DNA of 64,000 bases from Nocardia sp. BMG51109 (GTDB lineage Bacteria; Actinomycetota; Actinomycetes; Mycobacteriales; Mycobacteriaceae): the NCBI RefSeq assembly GCF_000526215.1, contig NZ_JAFQ01000004.1:6076001-6140000 (forward strand). Reading direction: 5' to 3'. Positions 7,798 through 15,237 of this stretch are shown piece after piece. The first letter of the stretch is position 1. Each line of letters starts with the position of its first letter. The notes under the pieces are model-generated. The model was not told the DNA's origin. It saw only the letters and a list, made by a program, of their open reading frames with translations, and searched no databases. The position numbers and the translations under genes were made by a program.

Positions 7798-8079
7798 TTA
7801 CTGTCCCACAACCGAGTTCATGATGGTCCCGGCGCTGGTCGCCAGCACGCCACCGACGAGGGCGCCGGCCACCATTTTCGGTGATTGCAGCGCGCCGCCG
7901 CTCCACTTCTCCCATGCGAATCTGCCACCGGCGTAGATGATCGCGGTGGTGCCGGACAACAGGACGAACCAGGTGAAGTAGCGGACTAGCTTCAGCAGCT
8001 TGTCCGCGGCCGGGGGCGTCTCGGGCGTCGGGTTCATCACCTGCGCCAGGATGATCTCGTGTGCGGTATGGAGAATCAT
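7798..8079 (-). CDS. Small two-helix membrane protein
   Basis: A 93-residue protein starting MILHTAHEIILAQ. Two hydrophobic helices are evident: YFTWFVLLSGTTAIIYAGGRF and, near the C terminus, MVAGALVGGVLATSAGTIMNS. The topology resembles small pilin-like or TrbC/VirB2-like subunits, but I see no cleavage signal or partner genes, so this is only a resemblance. The ATG at 8079 is the first plausible start; the ribosome-binding site is weak. It is convergent with the tandem repeat after the methyltransferase. Confidence 0.6.
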   Translation of the reverse strand: MILHTAHEIILAQVMNPTPETPPAADKLLKLVRYFTWFVLLSGTTAIIYAGGRFAWEKWSGGALQSPKMVAGALVGGVLATSAGTIMNSVVGQ

Positions 8080-8254
8080 GCCGAACTCGTTCCGCGTGAC
8101 TGTGCCGTCTCCTCCATAGTAGGGCGTACCGGAGGGTGCAGAACGATGCGGAGCAGCACGGATGTGTTGGCCGCGCGCGGATTTCGAATTCAGAAGGCTT
8201 GACGCCCACGCACGGCTCGGCGCGATCGATGTCGAGCCGGCCCCCGCCCGATGG

Positions 8255-8452
8255 CTATTCGTCGTCCAGGCCGGCGGAGAGATAGGCGGCGGCCGCGACC
8301 CATTGGCGGCAGCCCACGTGCCGGTCGTGTGCGCGCAGGATCGTGCGGGCCCGGCGGTAGGTGAGATTGCAGGGCTCGTCGGCACAGTCGTCGGAGGTAT
8401 CGGCACCCACGGTGGAATCGCGAGTACCGGAATACTGCAGCAGATGCTTCAT
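8255..8452 (-). CDS. Hypothetical 65-residue protein
   Basis: MKHLLQYSGTRDS is followed by a segment with three cysteines (DDCADEPC, then VGCRQW) and an amphipathic helix CRQWVAAAAYLSAGLDDE. Codon use is typical of the window, and a purine-rich AGAGG lies about 8 nt before the ATG. I do not recognise the family. It is co-directional with the two-helix membrane protein downstream (175-bp gap). Confidence 0.5.
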   Translation of the reverse strand: MKHLLQYSGTRDSTVGADTSDDCADEPCNLTYRRARTILRAHDRHVGCRQWVAAAAYLSAGLDDE

Positions 8453-8574
8453 GGGATGCCTCTGACCGTTCGCGGAGAGTAGGGCTGGCGACGCTCGGCG
8501 CGGGGCTCCCAATCGATCCGTACGCTGCCCGGCCATTCGCGTTGGAATTCACCCTATGCTCATGCGCCGTGCAG

Positions 8575-8600
8575 ATGCAAGTACATCTGCACAATCGAAT
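8575..8600. promoter_or_regulatory. Operator-like motif, left copy of a 26-bp repeat
   Basis: ATGCAAGTACATCTGCA followed by 2 variable bases and ATCGAAT. The same arrangement recurs at 10551-10576 (24 of 26 identical), on the other side of the DUF397/XRE genes. It is partly palindromic (TGCA at both ends), and with the preceding CAG it also forms GCAGATG/CATCTGC arms. Confidence 0.6.
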
Positions 8601-8846
8601 CGGCGTGTCTGCGAACGCCGTGTCGTATTTCGCAAAAGTGCGGTTTCGGTGGTTTGCGGGCCGGCGGCCGCTCGGATCCGGATGTATTGGGACAGAACCG
8701 ACCGGTCGGGCAAAAAGATCCGGATGTGCGAACCGATACCGGGTGAGCCAGCCAAGATCAATACTCTTGCCGCCCTTATGGTTCCGATATGTCACAGGGG
8801 TCGATTGCGGGCAACTGGCGTGCTATCGTCTGAGTGTCAGTTCAAC

Positions 8847-8874
8847 TGCAAGAACATTTGCGCGAACATCTGCA
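8847..8874. promoter_or_regulatory. Overlapping pair of operator-like motifs upstream of DUF397
   Basis: TGCAAGAACATTTGCG (8847-8862) and TGCGCGAACATCTGCA (8859-8874) are two variants of the same 16-bp motif offset by 12 bp and sharing TGCG. They lie about 60-85 nt before the DUF397 start, a natural place for autoregulation by the neighbouring XRE protein. Confidence 0.55.
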
Positions 8875-8931
8875 AACACCGACCTGCCGTTCCTGGCGGT
8901 GAGGTCAGCATTACCGAGCAGGGAGAGAGCA

Positions 8932-9165
8932 ATGAGCGATACAGCGGCGATGGGTGTTGGTCGCCCGTCCGATTTGAGTTGGCGCAAGAGTACGTTCAGC
9001 AACCCGAGCGGAAACTGCGTGGAAGTCGCCGATCTGGCCAACGGCCTGGTCGCCGTGCGCAATTCGCGGGATCCCGAGGGCGCTGTGCTGGTCTACACGC
9101 GCCCGGAGATCGACGCCTTCCTGCGCGGCGCGAAGAGCGGGGAATTCGACGATTTAGCGCGCTGA
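8932..9165 (+). CDS. DUF397 domain-containing protein
   Basis: A 77-residue protein matching the DUF397 pattern: LSWRKSTFSNPSGNCVEVA, then VAVRNSRDPEGAVLVYTRPEIDAFLRG. DUF397 proteins are small actinobacterial partners of XRE/DUF5753 regulators, often encoded next to them, and some such pairs influence development and antibiotic production. Here the DUF397 gene comes first and the XRE gene follows after 91 bp. The ATG has GGGAGAGAG about 5 nt upstream. Confidence 0.93.
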   Translation: MSDTAAMGVGRPSDLSWRKSTFSNPSGNCVEVADLANGLVAVRNSRDPEGAVLVYTRPEIDAFLRGAKSGEFDDLAR

Positions 9166-9256
9166 GCGGTAACATTGGCCTTCGGCGCGGTGCGGTCTGC
9201 GACGAGGTGGGTTGAGACTTCACTGCCGGTGATCCTCGAGCATCGGAGTAGGACTC

Positions 9257-10144
9257 ATGATCGGAGAACCCGTCCGGATCGGCCATGCGGATTCGCTTGC
9301 CGCCGACCGTGGTCCGACTGCGCTTCGGATCGCGGTCGGGGGGCAACTCCGCAAACTGCGGGAAGATACCGGTATCTCCCGTGAAGCCGCGGGTGAGCAC
9401 ATTCGCGGTTCACACGCCAAGATCAGTCGCCTGGAGCTGGGCCGAACCGGGTTCAAGGAACGCGATATTCGCGATCTGCTGTCGCTGTACGGCGTCAGCG
9501 ATCCCGACCAGCGGGAAATGTTCCTGGATCTGGTTCGCAAGGCAAACCAGCCGGGGTGGTGGCATCGCTACAACGATCTTCTGCCGTCCTGGTTCGAGAC
9601 CTATCTCGGCCTGGAGCACGCCGCGAAGTCGATCAGAACCTTTGAGAATCAACTGGTTCCGGGCCTGTTGCAGACCGAGGACTACATGTGCGCGGTGGTC
9701 GCGCTCGGGCACGAGAGTTCGGAGTCGGCGCGGCGCGTCGAACTGCGCAAGCGGCGCCAGGAGATTCTCGAGCGGCACGGCGGGCCGACCATGTGGGCGG
9801 TCCTGGACGAGGCCGTTCTGCACCGGCCGATCGGTGGCAACGAGGTGCTGCGGGAGCAGATCGAGCACCTGATCGACATGTCCGACCGGCCGAACGTCAC
9901 GATTCAGGTGCTGCCCTACGCCGCGGGCGGGCATGCGGCGGTCGGCAGTTCGTTCACGATGCTGCGCTTCGCGGAGCCGGAGCTGCCCGACATCGTGTAC
10001 ATGGAGCAGCTGACCAGCGCCCTGTACCTGGACCGGCAGCAGGATCTGGAGTTGTACCGGCAGGTCATGGATCGGCTCAGCGTTCAGGCCGAGGCGCCGG
10101 CGCGGTCGCGAGTCATGCTGAAAGAGGCGGCCGCGGCGTTGTGA
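9257..10144 (+). CDS. XRE-family regulator with DUF5753 domain
   Basis: A 295-residue protein. The N-terminal Cro/C1-type helix-turn-helix is at about residues 30-85 (LRKLREDTGISREAAGEHIR, SHAKISRLELGRTGF). The C-terminal DUF5753 domain covers about 100-285 and contains the typical LVPGLLQTEDYMCAVV and VLDEAVLHRPIGG. It is the cognate partner of the adjacent DUF397 protein. Its DNA target may be the 16-bp motif repeated on both sides of the locus; this is inference. No ribosome-binding site is obvious before the ATG. Confidence 0.92.
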   Translation: MIGEPVRIGHADSLAADRGPTALRIAVGGQLRKLREDTGISREAAGEHIRGSHAKISRLELGRTGFKERDIRDLLSLYGVSDPDQREMFLDLVRKANQPGWWHRYNDLLPSWFETYLGLEHAAKSIRTFENQLVPGLLQTEDYMCAVVALGHESSESARRVELRKRRQEILERHGGPTMWAVLDEAVLHRPIGGNEVLREQIEHLIDMSDRPNVTIQVLPYAAGGHAAVGSSFTMLRFAEPELPDIVYMEQLTSALYLDRQQDLELYRQVMDRLSVQAEAPARSRVMLKEAAAAL

Positions 10145-10172
10145 CGACGGCGCGCGAGGGCCGCCGATCGAC

Positions 10173-10424
10173 TTACTGCCGGATGAAGCTGGACGCGATG
10201 CGCCAGAACGCGTCCGGGTGCATCGTGTCGAAATCCCAATCGTTCACCATGGCGTGCGCCGTGCTGACGATGCGCTCGATATCGAAATCGTCCCGGGTGG
10301 CCGCGCCGGTGGATTCGACCGCGTCGATGACGAATCGTGTTGCGGTTTCCCGCGAGTAGTGGTGGTGCTCGGTCCGGTCCCTATCCATAAGTCCGAGCCG
10401 GCCGAGACCCATTGGCTGGTTCAT
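10173..10424 (-). CDS. Hypothetical protein of the XRE/DUF397 neighbourhood
   Basis: An 83-residue acidic protein, MNQPMGLGRLGLMDRDR, then a histidine cluster TEHHHYSRETATRFVIDAVES and an aromatic C terminus WDFDTMHPDAFWRIASSFIRQ. I know no function. AGGGG lies about 6 nt before the ATG at 10424; an alternative start is the ATG encoding MDRDR at 10388. It is convergent with the XRE gene, and the right copy of the operator motif lies upstream of its promoter region, so it may belong to the same regulon. Confidence 0.65.
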   Translation of the reverse strand: MNQPMGLGRLGLMDRDRTEHHHYSRETATRFVIDAVESTGAATRDDFDIERIVSTAHAMVNDWDFDTMHPDAFWRIASSFIRQ

Positions 10425-10896
10425 ACGAGCCCCTGACGCCAGGCCGTGAGGAAACCGATGGCGGAAATTGACCTCCGGTTCACCCTACGGCTCACTGGTT
10501 AGTCCCCTGTAGTGCCTTGCACGACGAGTCTAGGGCGGCGTAGCGAGCATATGCAAGTACATCTGCAACATCGAATATGAACTCGCAGTGCATGTTTCGA
10601 GTGCTGGTTGATTGCTATTCGAAGGCGTCGGGCGGGTCGGATCGGTTCTCCGAGCCGGTGTGTCGCGTCTCACGCGGCCGAAAGATGTCGGCTGGATTGC
10701 GGCAATGATCGTGCGACACCGTCCGCGGGTGATCTCTGGTCGATCTTGGTACCCCTGTTCCAGGTATTTGCGGGCGCGCCCGGACATGATCATCCCGGGC
10801 GGAATCGAGGAGGAAACCTGTCGCACGGTCTGCGCGTATTCGCCGTGATCCTGGGCAATCGCGAAGCGGGGGAACCCGTTTCGACAAGGAGGCAGC
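10425..10896. other. Intergenic region before the DUF4142 gene
   Basis: This 472-bp stretch holds the right copy of the operator motif (10551-10576). A possible 78-codon frame at 10612-10848 lacks family resemblance and a ribosome-binding site, so I do not call it. Nothing else is recognisable. Confidence 0.5.
10551..10576. promoter_or_regulatory. Operator-like motif, right copy of a 26-bp repeat
   Basis: ATGCAAGTACATCTGCA plus ATCGAAT, matching 8575-8600 at 24 of 26 bases in the same orientation. It lies upstream of the divergent 83-residue gene (start 10424) and the DUF4142 gene (start 10897). Confidence 0.6.
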
Positions 10897-11418
10897 ATGG
10901 TGACACCACGACGAATGCTGATCGCGGGAGTATCGGCCCTGGTGATGGGGGCCGGCGCGGCCGGTGTGGCGAATGCGGACCCGGCGGCGGCGCAGTCGGA
11001 CCAGGACTATCTGGCCGCGGCGCATCAGACCAATCTCACCGAGATGGCCGCCGGCGGCCGGGCTGCGGCCATGGCGTCGTGCCCGGCCGTGCAGCGGCTG
11101 GGGTCGACGTTCGTCGCCGACCACAGCCGGCTCGACGGGATGGTCACGACGGTGGCCGCCCGAACCGGCGTGATGCTGCCGCTGCTGCCGAACGGCGAGC
11201 AGCAGCAGACCCTGGCGGCCACCTCGACGAAGCTGGGCCGCGACTTCGACATCGCCTGGCTGCAGTCCCAGGAGCAGGGGCATCTGGCCGCCCTGCGGGA
11301 CGGCCGACAAGCGCTGGCCGCGAGCACGACACCGGACGTGCGATCGGTGGCCGAACAGGCGACGCCGATCGTCGAGGAGCATCTGGCCGAGATCCGGACG
11401 GCCCTCGGCCAGTGCTGA
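10897..11418 (+). CDS. Secreted DUF4142 domain protein
   Basis: A 173-residue protein with a clear signal peptide (MVTPRRMLIAGVSALVMGAG, cleavage probably after VANA near residue 27). The mature part is a DUF4142, ferritin-like four-helix domain: DYLAAAHQTNLTEMAAGG, the conserved GSTFVADHSRLDGMV, and DIAWLQSQEQGHLAAL. DUF4142 proteins are exported and of unknown function. The start is set by AAGGAGG 5 nt upstream of ATG. The stop codon lies inside a 15-bp tandem repeat that repeats the stop in frame four times. Confidence 0.92.
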   Translation: MVTPRRMLIAGVSALVMGAGAAGVANADPAAAQSDQDYLAAAHQTNLTEMAAGGRAAAMASCPAVQRLGSTFVADHSRLDGMVTTVAARTGVMLPLLPNGEQQQTLAATSTKLGRDFDIAWLQSQEQGHLAALRDGRQALAASTTPDVRSVAEQATPIVEEHLAEIRTALGQC

Positions 11419-11465
11419 GGCGGCCAGTGCTGAGGCGGCCAGTGCTGAGGCGGCCAGTGCTGAGG
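11406..11465. repeat. 15-bp tandem repeat with four in-frame stops at a gene 3' end
   Basis: Four perfect copies of CGGCCAGTGCTGAGG start at 11406, 11421, 11436 and 11451. The first contains the last codons and TGA of the DUF4142 gene. Since 15 is a multiple of three, every copy supplies another TGA in the same frame. Confidence 0.97.
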
Positions 11466-11639
11466 CGCTGCCGGTACAGAGCCGCTGAACGGCGAATGCC
11501 GAACTGCTGAGCGGCGAATGCCGGGTCGCGTGCGGTCCGGACGACCGCACGCGATCGGTCGCCCCTCGGAGCCGGTGACGTCGGCGCCCGTGCGGGCCGC
11601 CATCGGGCAGCGCTCCGCCGCTGCGCTCGGTCACACCGC

Positions 11640-11892
11640 AGCACAGTTCGGTTACACCGCCGCTCCGCTCGGTAATCCGCTCGGTAACGGGTTACACCGC
11701 CGCTCCGCTCGGTAACGACTGATCCGCTCCGCTCGAACGACTGATCCGCTCCGCTCGAACGATTGATCCGCTCCGCTCGGTGACCGCTCGGGTCCGTTTC
11801 GCCCGGTGGTGCCGAGCGGCTTCGCCCGGTGGTGCGACCCACTCCGCCCGGTGCCGACGATCCGCTCCGCTCAGTGACCGCCCGGATCGCGG
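11640..11892. repeat. Degenerate repeats downstream of the UsfY-type gene
   Basis: The core GATCCGCTCCGCTC recurs at about 11720, 11743, 11766 and 11859 with a spacing near 22-23 bp in the tight part, with related CCGCTCCGCTCGGT units from 11645. The copy at 11859-11880 contains the complement of the UsfY-gene stop (11871-11873), and the copy at 11766 keeps the flanking TGACCG. This looks like old expansion from that gene's 3' end. The rest of 11466-11870 shows no gene. Confidence 0.75.
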
Positions 11893-12230
11893 AGCCGGTC
11901 GCCCTCGTGCGCTCTGATCCGGCGGTGTTCGACGACGACCAGCGTCGCGCCGCCGATCAGGCAGACCGCGGCGACCACGGCGCCGACGACGGTCCAGCCG
12001 GTGAAGCCGTAGCCCGCGGCGGTGAGGGTGGCCGCGAGGGCGACCAGGCCGACGGCGATCAGGGTCATCCCCGGCCAGTTGCGCGCGTCGGCGACGGATT
12101 CGCCGGCGCGAGAGCGGCTGGTGCGCTTGGTGTCCGGGGAGTAGCGGCGGCGCGGCCCGGCGCCGGGGGAGTCGGACAGGGTGGGTCGGGGCGGTCGCTC
12201 GGACGGCCCGCCTGCGGGTGTTTCTGTCAT
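11871..12230 (-). CDS. usfY: UsfY family protein
   Basis: A 119-residue protein. After a proline-rich N terminus comes the UsfY pattern: KRTSRSRAGESVADARNWPG, two transmembrane helices (MTLIAVGLVALAATLTAAG and TVVGAVVAAVCLIGGATLVV), then the basic VEHRRIRAHEGD. UsfY is named from the mycobacterial sigF region and is of unknown function, with a stress link. Here it ends a co-directional run after the nucleotidyltransferase and phosphoesterase genes and lies 8.7 kb from the window's sigF gene. The ATG at 12230 has AGGAGG about 11 nt upstream. Confidence 0.8.
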   Translation of the reverse strand: MTETPAGGPSERPPRPTLSDSPGAGPRRRYSPDTKRTSRSRAGESVADARNWPGMTLIAVGLVALAATLTAAGYGFTGWTVVGAVVAAVCLIGGATLVVVEHRRIRAHEGDRLRDPGGH

Positions 12231-12294
12231 CACCGGTGTACCTCCTGTGCGGTAGCCGTTTCCGTGGTGGTCGAACGGCGAGCCGATTCTGTGG

Positions 12295-13065
12295 TCATCG
12301 AACGGGGGGAGCCGTTCCCGTGCGGAGAGCACGGGACGATCCGTTCCGATGTGGTGCGACGGACAGTTCGTAGACGGCGAAGGCCGCGTGGATGACCGGC
12401 TGGGCGACATTGCGCACCCGGACGCCGCCCGGTGTGGTGCCGCTCTCGCAGCCGGCGTGGGCGTGCCCGTGCACCGCCAGGTCGGCCCCGCATTCGTCGA
12501 TCGCCTCGCCGAGCAGATAGGAGCCGAGGAACGGATAGATCTCCAGGGGCTCGCCGTGCAGGGTGTCGCCGATCGGGGAGTAGTGCGTGAGCGCCACCAC
12601 CGCGTCGGTGTGCAGGCCGCACATCGCCGCTTGCAGCGACTGCGCGAGATCGACCGTGTGCGAGGCGAATTCGCGCATCTCCCGTTCGCCGAAGACGCTC
12701 GCGCATTTGCCGGCGAAACCACCGCCGAAGCCCTTGGTGCCGGCCACGCCCAGGGTGTGACCGCCGACCGGGACGGTGGTGGCGGAGCCCTCCAGCATCG
12801 TGATGCCGTGCTCGGTGAGCAATGCGGTGATGTCGTCCTGGGCGTCGCTGTGGTGGTCGTGGTTGCCGAGCACCCCGATCACCGGAACGCCCAGATTTTC
12901 GAACTCCGTGGCGACCACGTGGGCCTCGTCGAGGGTGCCGTGCCGGGTGAGGTCGCCGGCGAGCAGCAGGACGTCGGCGAGGTGCGGGAGTTCGGCCAGT
13001 GCCGGGCGCAGCAGCCCGGCGGATTCGGGACCGAGATGGATGTCACCGACGGCGGCGATGCGCAT
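12295..13065 (-). CDS. Metallophosphoesterase, calcineurin-like
   Basis: A 256-residue enzyme with the full set of calcineurin-like metal-binding motifs: GDIH at residues 7-10, GDLTRHG near 37-43, GNHDHH at 67-72, THYSP, and HGHAHAG toward the C terminus. Such enzymes bind two metal ions and hydrolyse phosphomono- or diesters; the size and motifs are compatible with an Icc/CpdA-like phosphodiesterase, but the substrate is not determined. It lies 27 bp after the nucleotidyltransferase-BON gene in the same direction, so an operon is likely. AGGAGG-like sequence precedes the ATG at 13065. Confidence 0.92.
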   Translation of the reverse strand: MRIAAVGDIHLGPESAGLLRPALAELPHLADVLLLAGDLTRHGTLDEAHVVATEFENLGVPVIGVLGNHDHHSDAQDDITALLTEHGITMLEGSATTVPVGGHTLGVAGTKGFGGGFAGKCASVFGEREMREFASHTVDLAQSLQAAMCGLHTDAVVALTHYSPIGDTLHGEPLEIYPFLGSYLLGEAIDECGADLAVHGHAHAGCESGTTPGGVRVRNVAQPVIHAAFAVYELSVAPHRNGSSRALRTGTAPPVR

Positions 13066-13092
13066 GACCGAAACCTCCTGTGGGACGGGAAA

Positions 13093-13914
13093 TCAGTCCA
13101 ATTGTTCGCGGTCGGTCGGCGCCGCGCAGCTGGTGACGCGAACATCGTTGTGCACGCGCAGTTTCGGCGCCTGCTCGTGCACCACCTCCCGCAGCTGCCG
13201 GCGCCGCTGCTCGCTGGTCACCTCGCCGCTGAGCACCACCACGTCGCCCCGGATCGTCACGTGCACACCGAGTTCGGCCGTGCGCGGATCCTCGGCGAAC
13301 GCGCGGCGCAGATTCGCCACGAGGTACTGCGGCAACATATCCGGATGGTCGGTCATCGTGCCTCCCTTGTCGCTGACGCGGAGATCGTCGAGCAGGCCCA
13401 GGAAGGCCCGGGCGTACGGCGACATCGCGGTCTCGGCCCGCACCCGCGACCAGTCCACCTGTTCGCGCAGCCCGCGCGCGATGTTCAGCAGGCCGGTGAG
13501 ATCGAGCCGGTGCGGATCGAGCACCATGATCTTGTCGATCATCAGATCGGTGCCGCTGACCACCGGCGCGGCGGTCGGGCCGATCCGCATCCAGTGCGCC
13601 CGGGCGAGCAGGTCGTCGGTGACGGTGCGGTAGTTGGGCCGGAAGATCAGGTCCACCAGGGTGTCTCCGTCGTAGGCCTTGGTGAGCCAGTCCTCGGCCG
13701 GGTCGACCAGCCGCAGCCCGGCGTCGGCGAGCGCCTGCCGGGCCCCGTCGACGTCTGCGGGTTTCACGAAGAGGTCGACATCGTGATCCGACGCCGGGCC
13801 GCCGCGCGCGTAGGCGGCGCACCCGCCGGCGACCGCGAACGGGATCCCCCGGTCGAGCAGGGCGTTCACGACCCGGGTCAGGGTCAGCAGCAGTTGGTCG
13901 ATGGTCTTGACCAT
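13093..13914 (-). CDS. Nucleotidyltransferase domain fused to a BON domain
   Basis: A 273-residue two-domain protein. Residues 1-180 form a minimal nucleotidyltransferase fold with GG at 30-31 and DHDVDLFV (D45 and D47 as candidate metal ligands), and a third acidic strand VDLIFRP. Residues about 190-265 form a BON domain (VANLRRAFAEDPRTAELGVH, GDVVVLSGEV, VHNDVRVTS), usually a phospholipid- or ligand-binding module of envelope stress proteins. The join runs through KGGTMTDHPD. A GTG or ATG restart for a separate BON protein is possible at that MTDHPD site. The function is unknown. It heads the run with the phosphoesterase and usfY. Confidence 0.85.
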   Translation of the reverse strand: MVKTIDQLLLTLTRVVNALLDRGIPFAVAGGCAAYARGGPASDHDVDLFVKPADVDGARQALADAGLRLVDPAEDWLTKAYDGDTLVDLIFRPNYRTVTDDLLARAHWMRIGPTAAPVVSGTDLMIDKIMVLDPHRLDLTGLLNIARGLREQVDWSRVRAETAMSPYARAFLGLLDDLRVSDKGGTMTDHPDMLPQYLVANLRRAFAEDPRTAELGVHVTIRGDVVVLSGEVTSEQRRRQLREVVHEQAPKLRVHNDVRVTSCAAPTDREQLD

Positions 13915-13974
13915 GCTGGGGGCCTACCCGGCCGGAACCCGGCTAATCGTGGTCGGCGGATGCCCACGGCGACC

Positions 13975-14102
13975 GGCTGGCCGGTGGCCGATCGGGTGTG
14001 GTGGTCGGCTGGCCGGTGGCCGATCGGGTGTGGTGGTCGGCTGGCCGGTGGCCGATCGGGTGTGGTGGTCGGCTCGCCGGTGGCCGATTGGGCATCGTCG
14101 TA
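13975..14102. repeat. 32-bp tandem repeat in a divergent promoter region
   Basis: Three perfect 32-bp units at 13975, 14007 and 14039 and a degenerate fourth from 14071. Each unit begins GGCTGGCCGGTGGCCGATCG. It occupies most of the 242-bp gap between the divergent nucleotidyltransferase-BON (start 13914) and DUF6328 (start 14157) genes, so it separates or tunes two promoters. Unlike the other repeats here it is at 5' ends. Confidence 0.95.
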
Positions 14103-14156
14103 GCGGGTACGCGAACCAATGCGACCGGGCCTGTTCGCATCGAAAGGAGGCGCGAG

Positions 14157-14693
14157 GTGAGCGATGCCGATACCGTGGGCGCGCCCGCCGAGGCGACTCC
14201 GGGCTGGAACCGGCGGGCGCGGCACGAGACGGAGTCGCAGCGGCAGGACCGCAACTGGGCCACGCTGATCCAGGAGACACGCGTCGTCCAGACCGGCGTG
14301 CAGCTGCTGACCGGACTCCTGCTGACCCTGCCGTTCCAGAACCGATTCGAGCAGCTGTCCGAGCCGCTGCGCCGGGTGTATCTGGGCACCGTCGCCGCCT
14401 CGATCGGGGCGACGGTATTTCTGGTGGCGCCGGTGTCGGCGCACCGGATCCTGTTCCGCCGGCGCCGGCTGGCGCGGGCGGTGGCCGGTGCGCACCGGTT
14501 CGCGATCGCCGGTCTGGCGCTGCTCGGTCTCGCGCTGACGGGGGTGGCGGTGCTGATCTTCGAGGTGGTGGCCGGTCCGCCGGCGGGAGCGATCGCGGGG
14601 TCGGCGTTCGCGGTCGTGTTCGCCGCGGTCTGGGTGGTCCATCCGTGGTGGCAGCGCCGCATCTCCGATCCGGACGACGATCGGCAATCGTAG
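14157..14693 (+). CDS. DUF6328 family membrane protein
   Basis: A 178-residue protein with a hydrophilic N terminus (WNRRARHETESQRQDRNW) followed by the family core ATLIQETRVVQTGVQLLTGL and LLTLPFQNRFEQL, and four hydrophobic segments. This matches actinobacterial DUF6328, of unknown function. The GTG start at 14157 is fixed by AGGAGG 6 nt upstream. It precedes csbD by about 100 bp in the same direction and may join the stress set. Confidence 0.85.
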   Translation: MSDADTVGAPAEATPGWNRRARHETESQRQDRNWATLIQETRVVQTGVQLLTGLLLTLPFQNRFEQLSEPLRRVYLGTVAASIGATVFLVAPVSAHRILFRRRRLARAVAGAHRFAIAGLALLGLALTGVAVLIFEVVAGPPAGAIAGSAFAVVFAAVWVVHPWWQRRISDPDDDRQS

Positions 14694-14716
14694 TATGAAT
14701 CACGTTGTCGCACAGG

Positions 14717-14743
14717 GTGTTTCGGTGCGATGTTTCCGGGTAG
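14717..14743 (+). promoter_or_regulatory. SigF-type promoter of the csbD-like gene
   Basis: GTGTTT (14717-14722), 15 nt, GGGTAG (14738-14743). It matches the mycobacterial SigF consensus GGTTT-N15-17-GGGTA closely and lies 57 nt before the CsbD-like ATG. CsbD proteins are classic general-stress genes. Confidence 0.65.
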
Positions 14744-14799
14744 ATCGTGGGCGTCGGGTGAAACCACCCGAGTGGACCGAGAGGCCGGAGGTGAATGTC

Positions 14800-15051
14800 A
14801 TGACCGATCAGGACAGGAGCGGTATCCGCGAAGGCATCGAGGGCGCCGTCGAGGGCGCGAAGGGTAAGACCAAGGAGGTCGCCGGTGCTCTGCTCGACAA
14901 CGACGACATGCGCGAGGAGGGCCGTTCCCAGCAGGAGCGCGCCGAATCGCAGCGCGAGGCCGCCGAGCACGAGGCCGAGGCCGAGAAGGAACGCATCAAG
15001 GCGGACGTCGAGGAACAGCGCCAGCGCGCCTATCAGCGGAACGACCGCTGA
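14800..15051 (+). CDS. CsbD family stress protein
   Basis: An 83-residue, highly charged and helical protein with the CsbD-like core GIREGIEGAVEGAKGKTKEVAGALLDNDDMREEG. The C-terminal 45 residues are Glu/Gln/Arg-rich and probably coiled coil (SQREAAEHEAEAEKERIK). CsbD is a general-stress protein of the sigma-B regulon in Bacillus, function unknown. GGAGGTG is about 8 nt before the ATG at 14800. The SigF-type promoter upstream fits the family's regulation. Confidence 0.88.
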   Translation: MTDQDRSGIREGIEGAVEGAKGKTKEVAGALLDNDDMREEGRSQQERAESQREAAEHEAEAEKERIKADVEEQRQRAYQRNDR

Positions 15052-15077
15052 CGGCGGCCGCCCGGCGTGGAACAGGG

Positions 15078-15101
15078 CTGCCCGGCATCGAGGCCGGGCA
15101 G
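15078..15101 (+). terminator. Stem-loop terminator after csbD
   Basis: CTGCCCGGC (15078-15086), 6-nt loop, GCCGGGCAG (15093-15101), perfect 9-bp arms, 27 nt after the csbD stop. Confidence 0.7.
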
Positions 15102-15237
15102 TCGCTTGCCGTCGGGACGCCGTGCCGAGATCGCGCCCGTCCGGACCGGCCGGGTGTGAGCGAGGGACCCGCGGGTACGGCGGTAGGGCGGGTCCGGCGG
15201 TAGGGAAGTGGTGCGGTAACCGGGAGGAGGGCAATTC

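Larger units (their letters stand above)
8453..8931. other. Intergenic region holding repeated operator-like motifs
   Basis: No gene is supported in this 479-bp stretch. It is less GC-rich than its surroundings and contains three copies of the TGCAAGWACATYTGC motif (8576, 8847 and 8859), so it is probably the control region of the DUF397/XRE locus and of the divergent small gene. Confidence 0.6.

Noticed and set aside
10612..10848. A 78-codon gene upstream of DUF4142
   Set aside because: No ribosome-binding site, no family resemblance, and basic, cysteine-containing composition unlike its neighbours.
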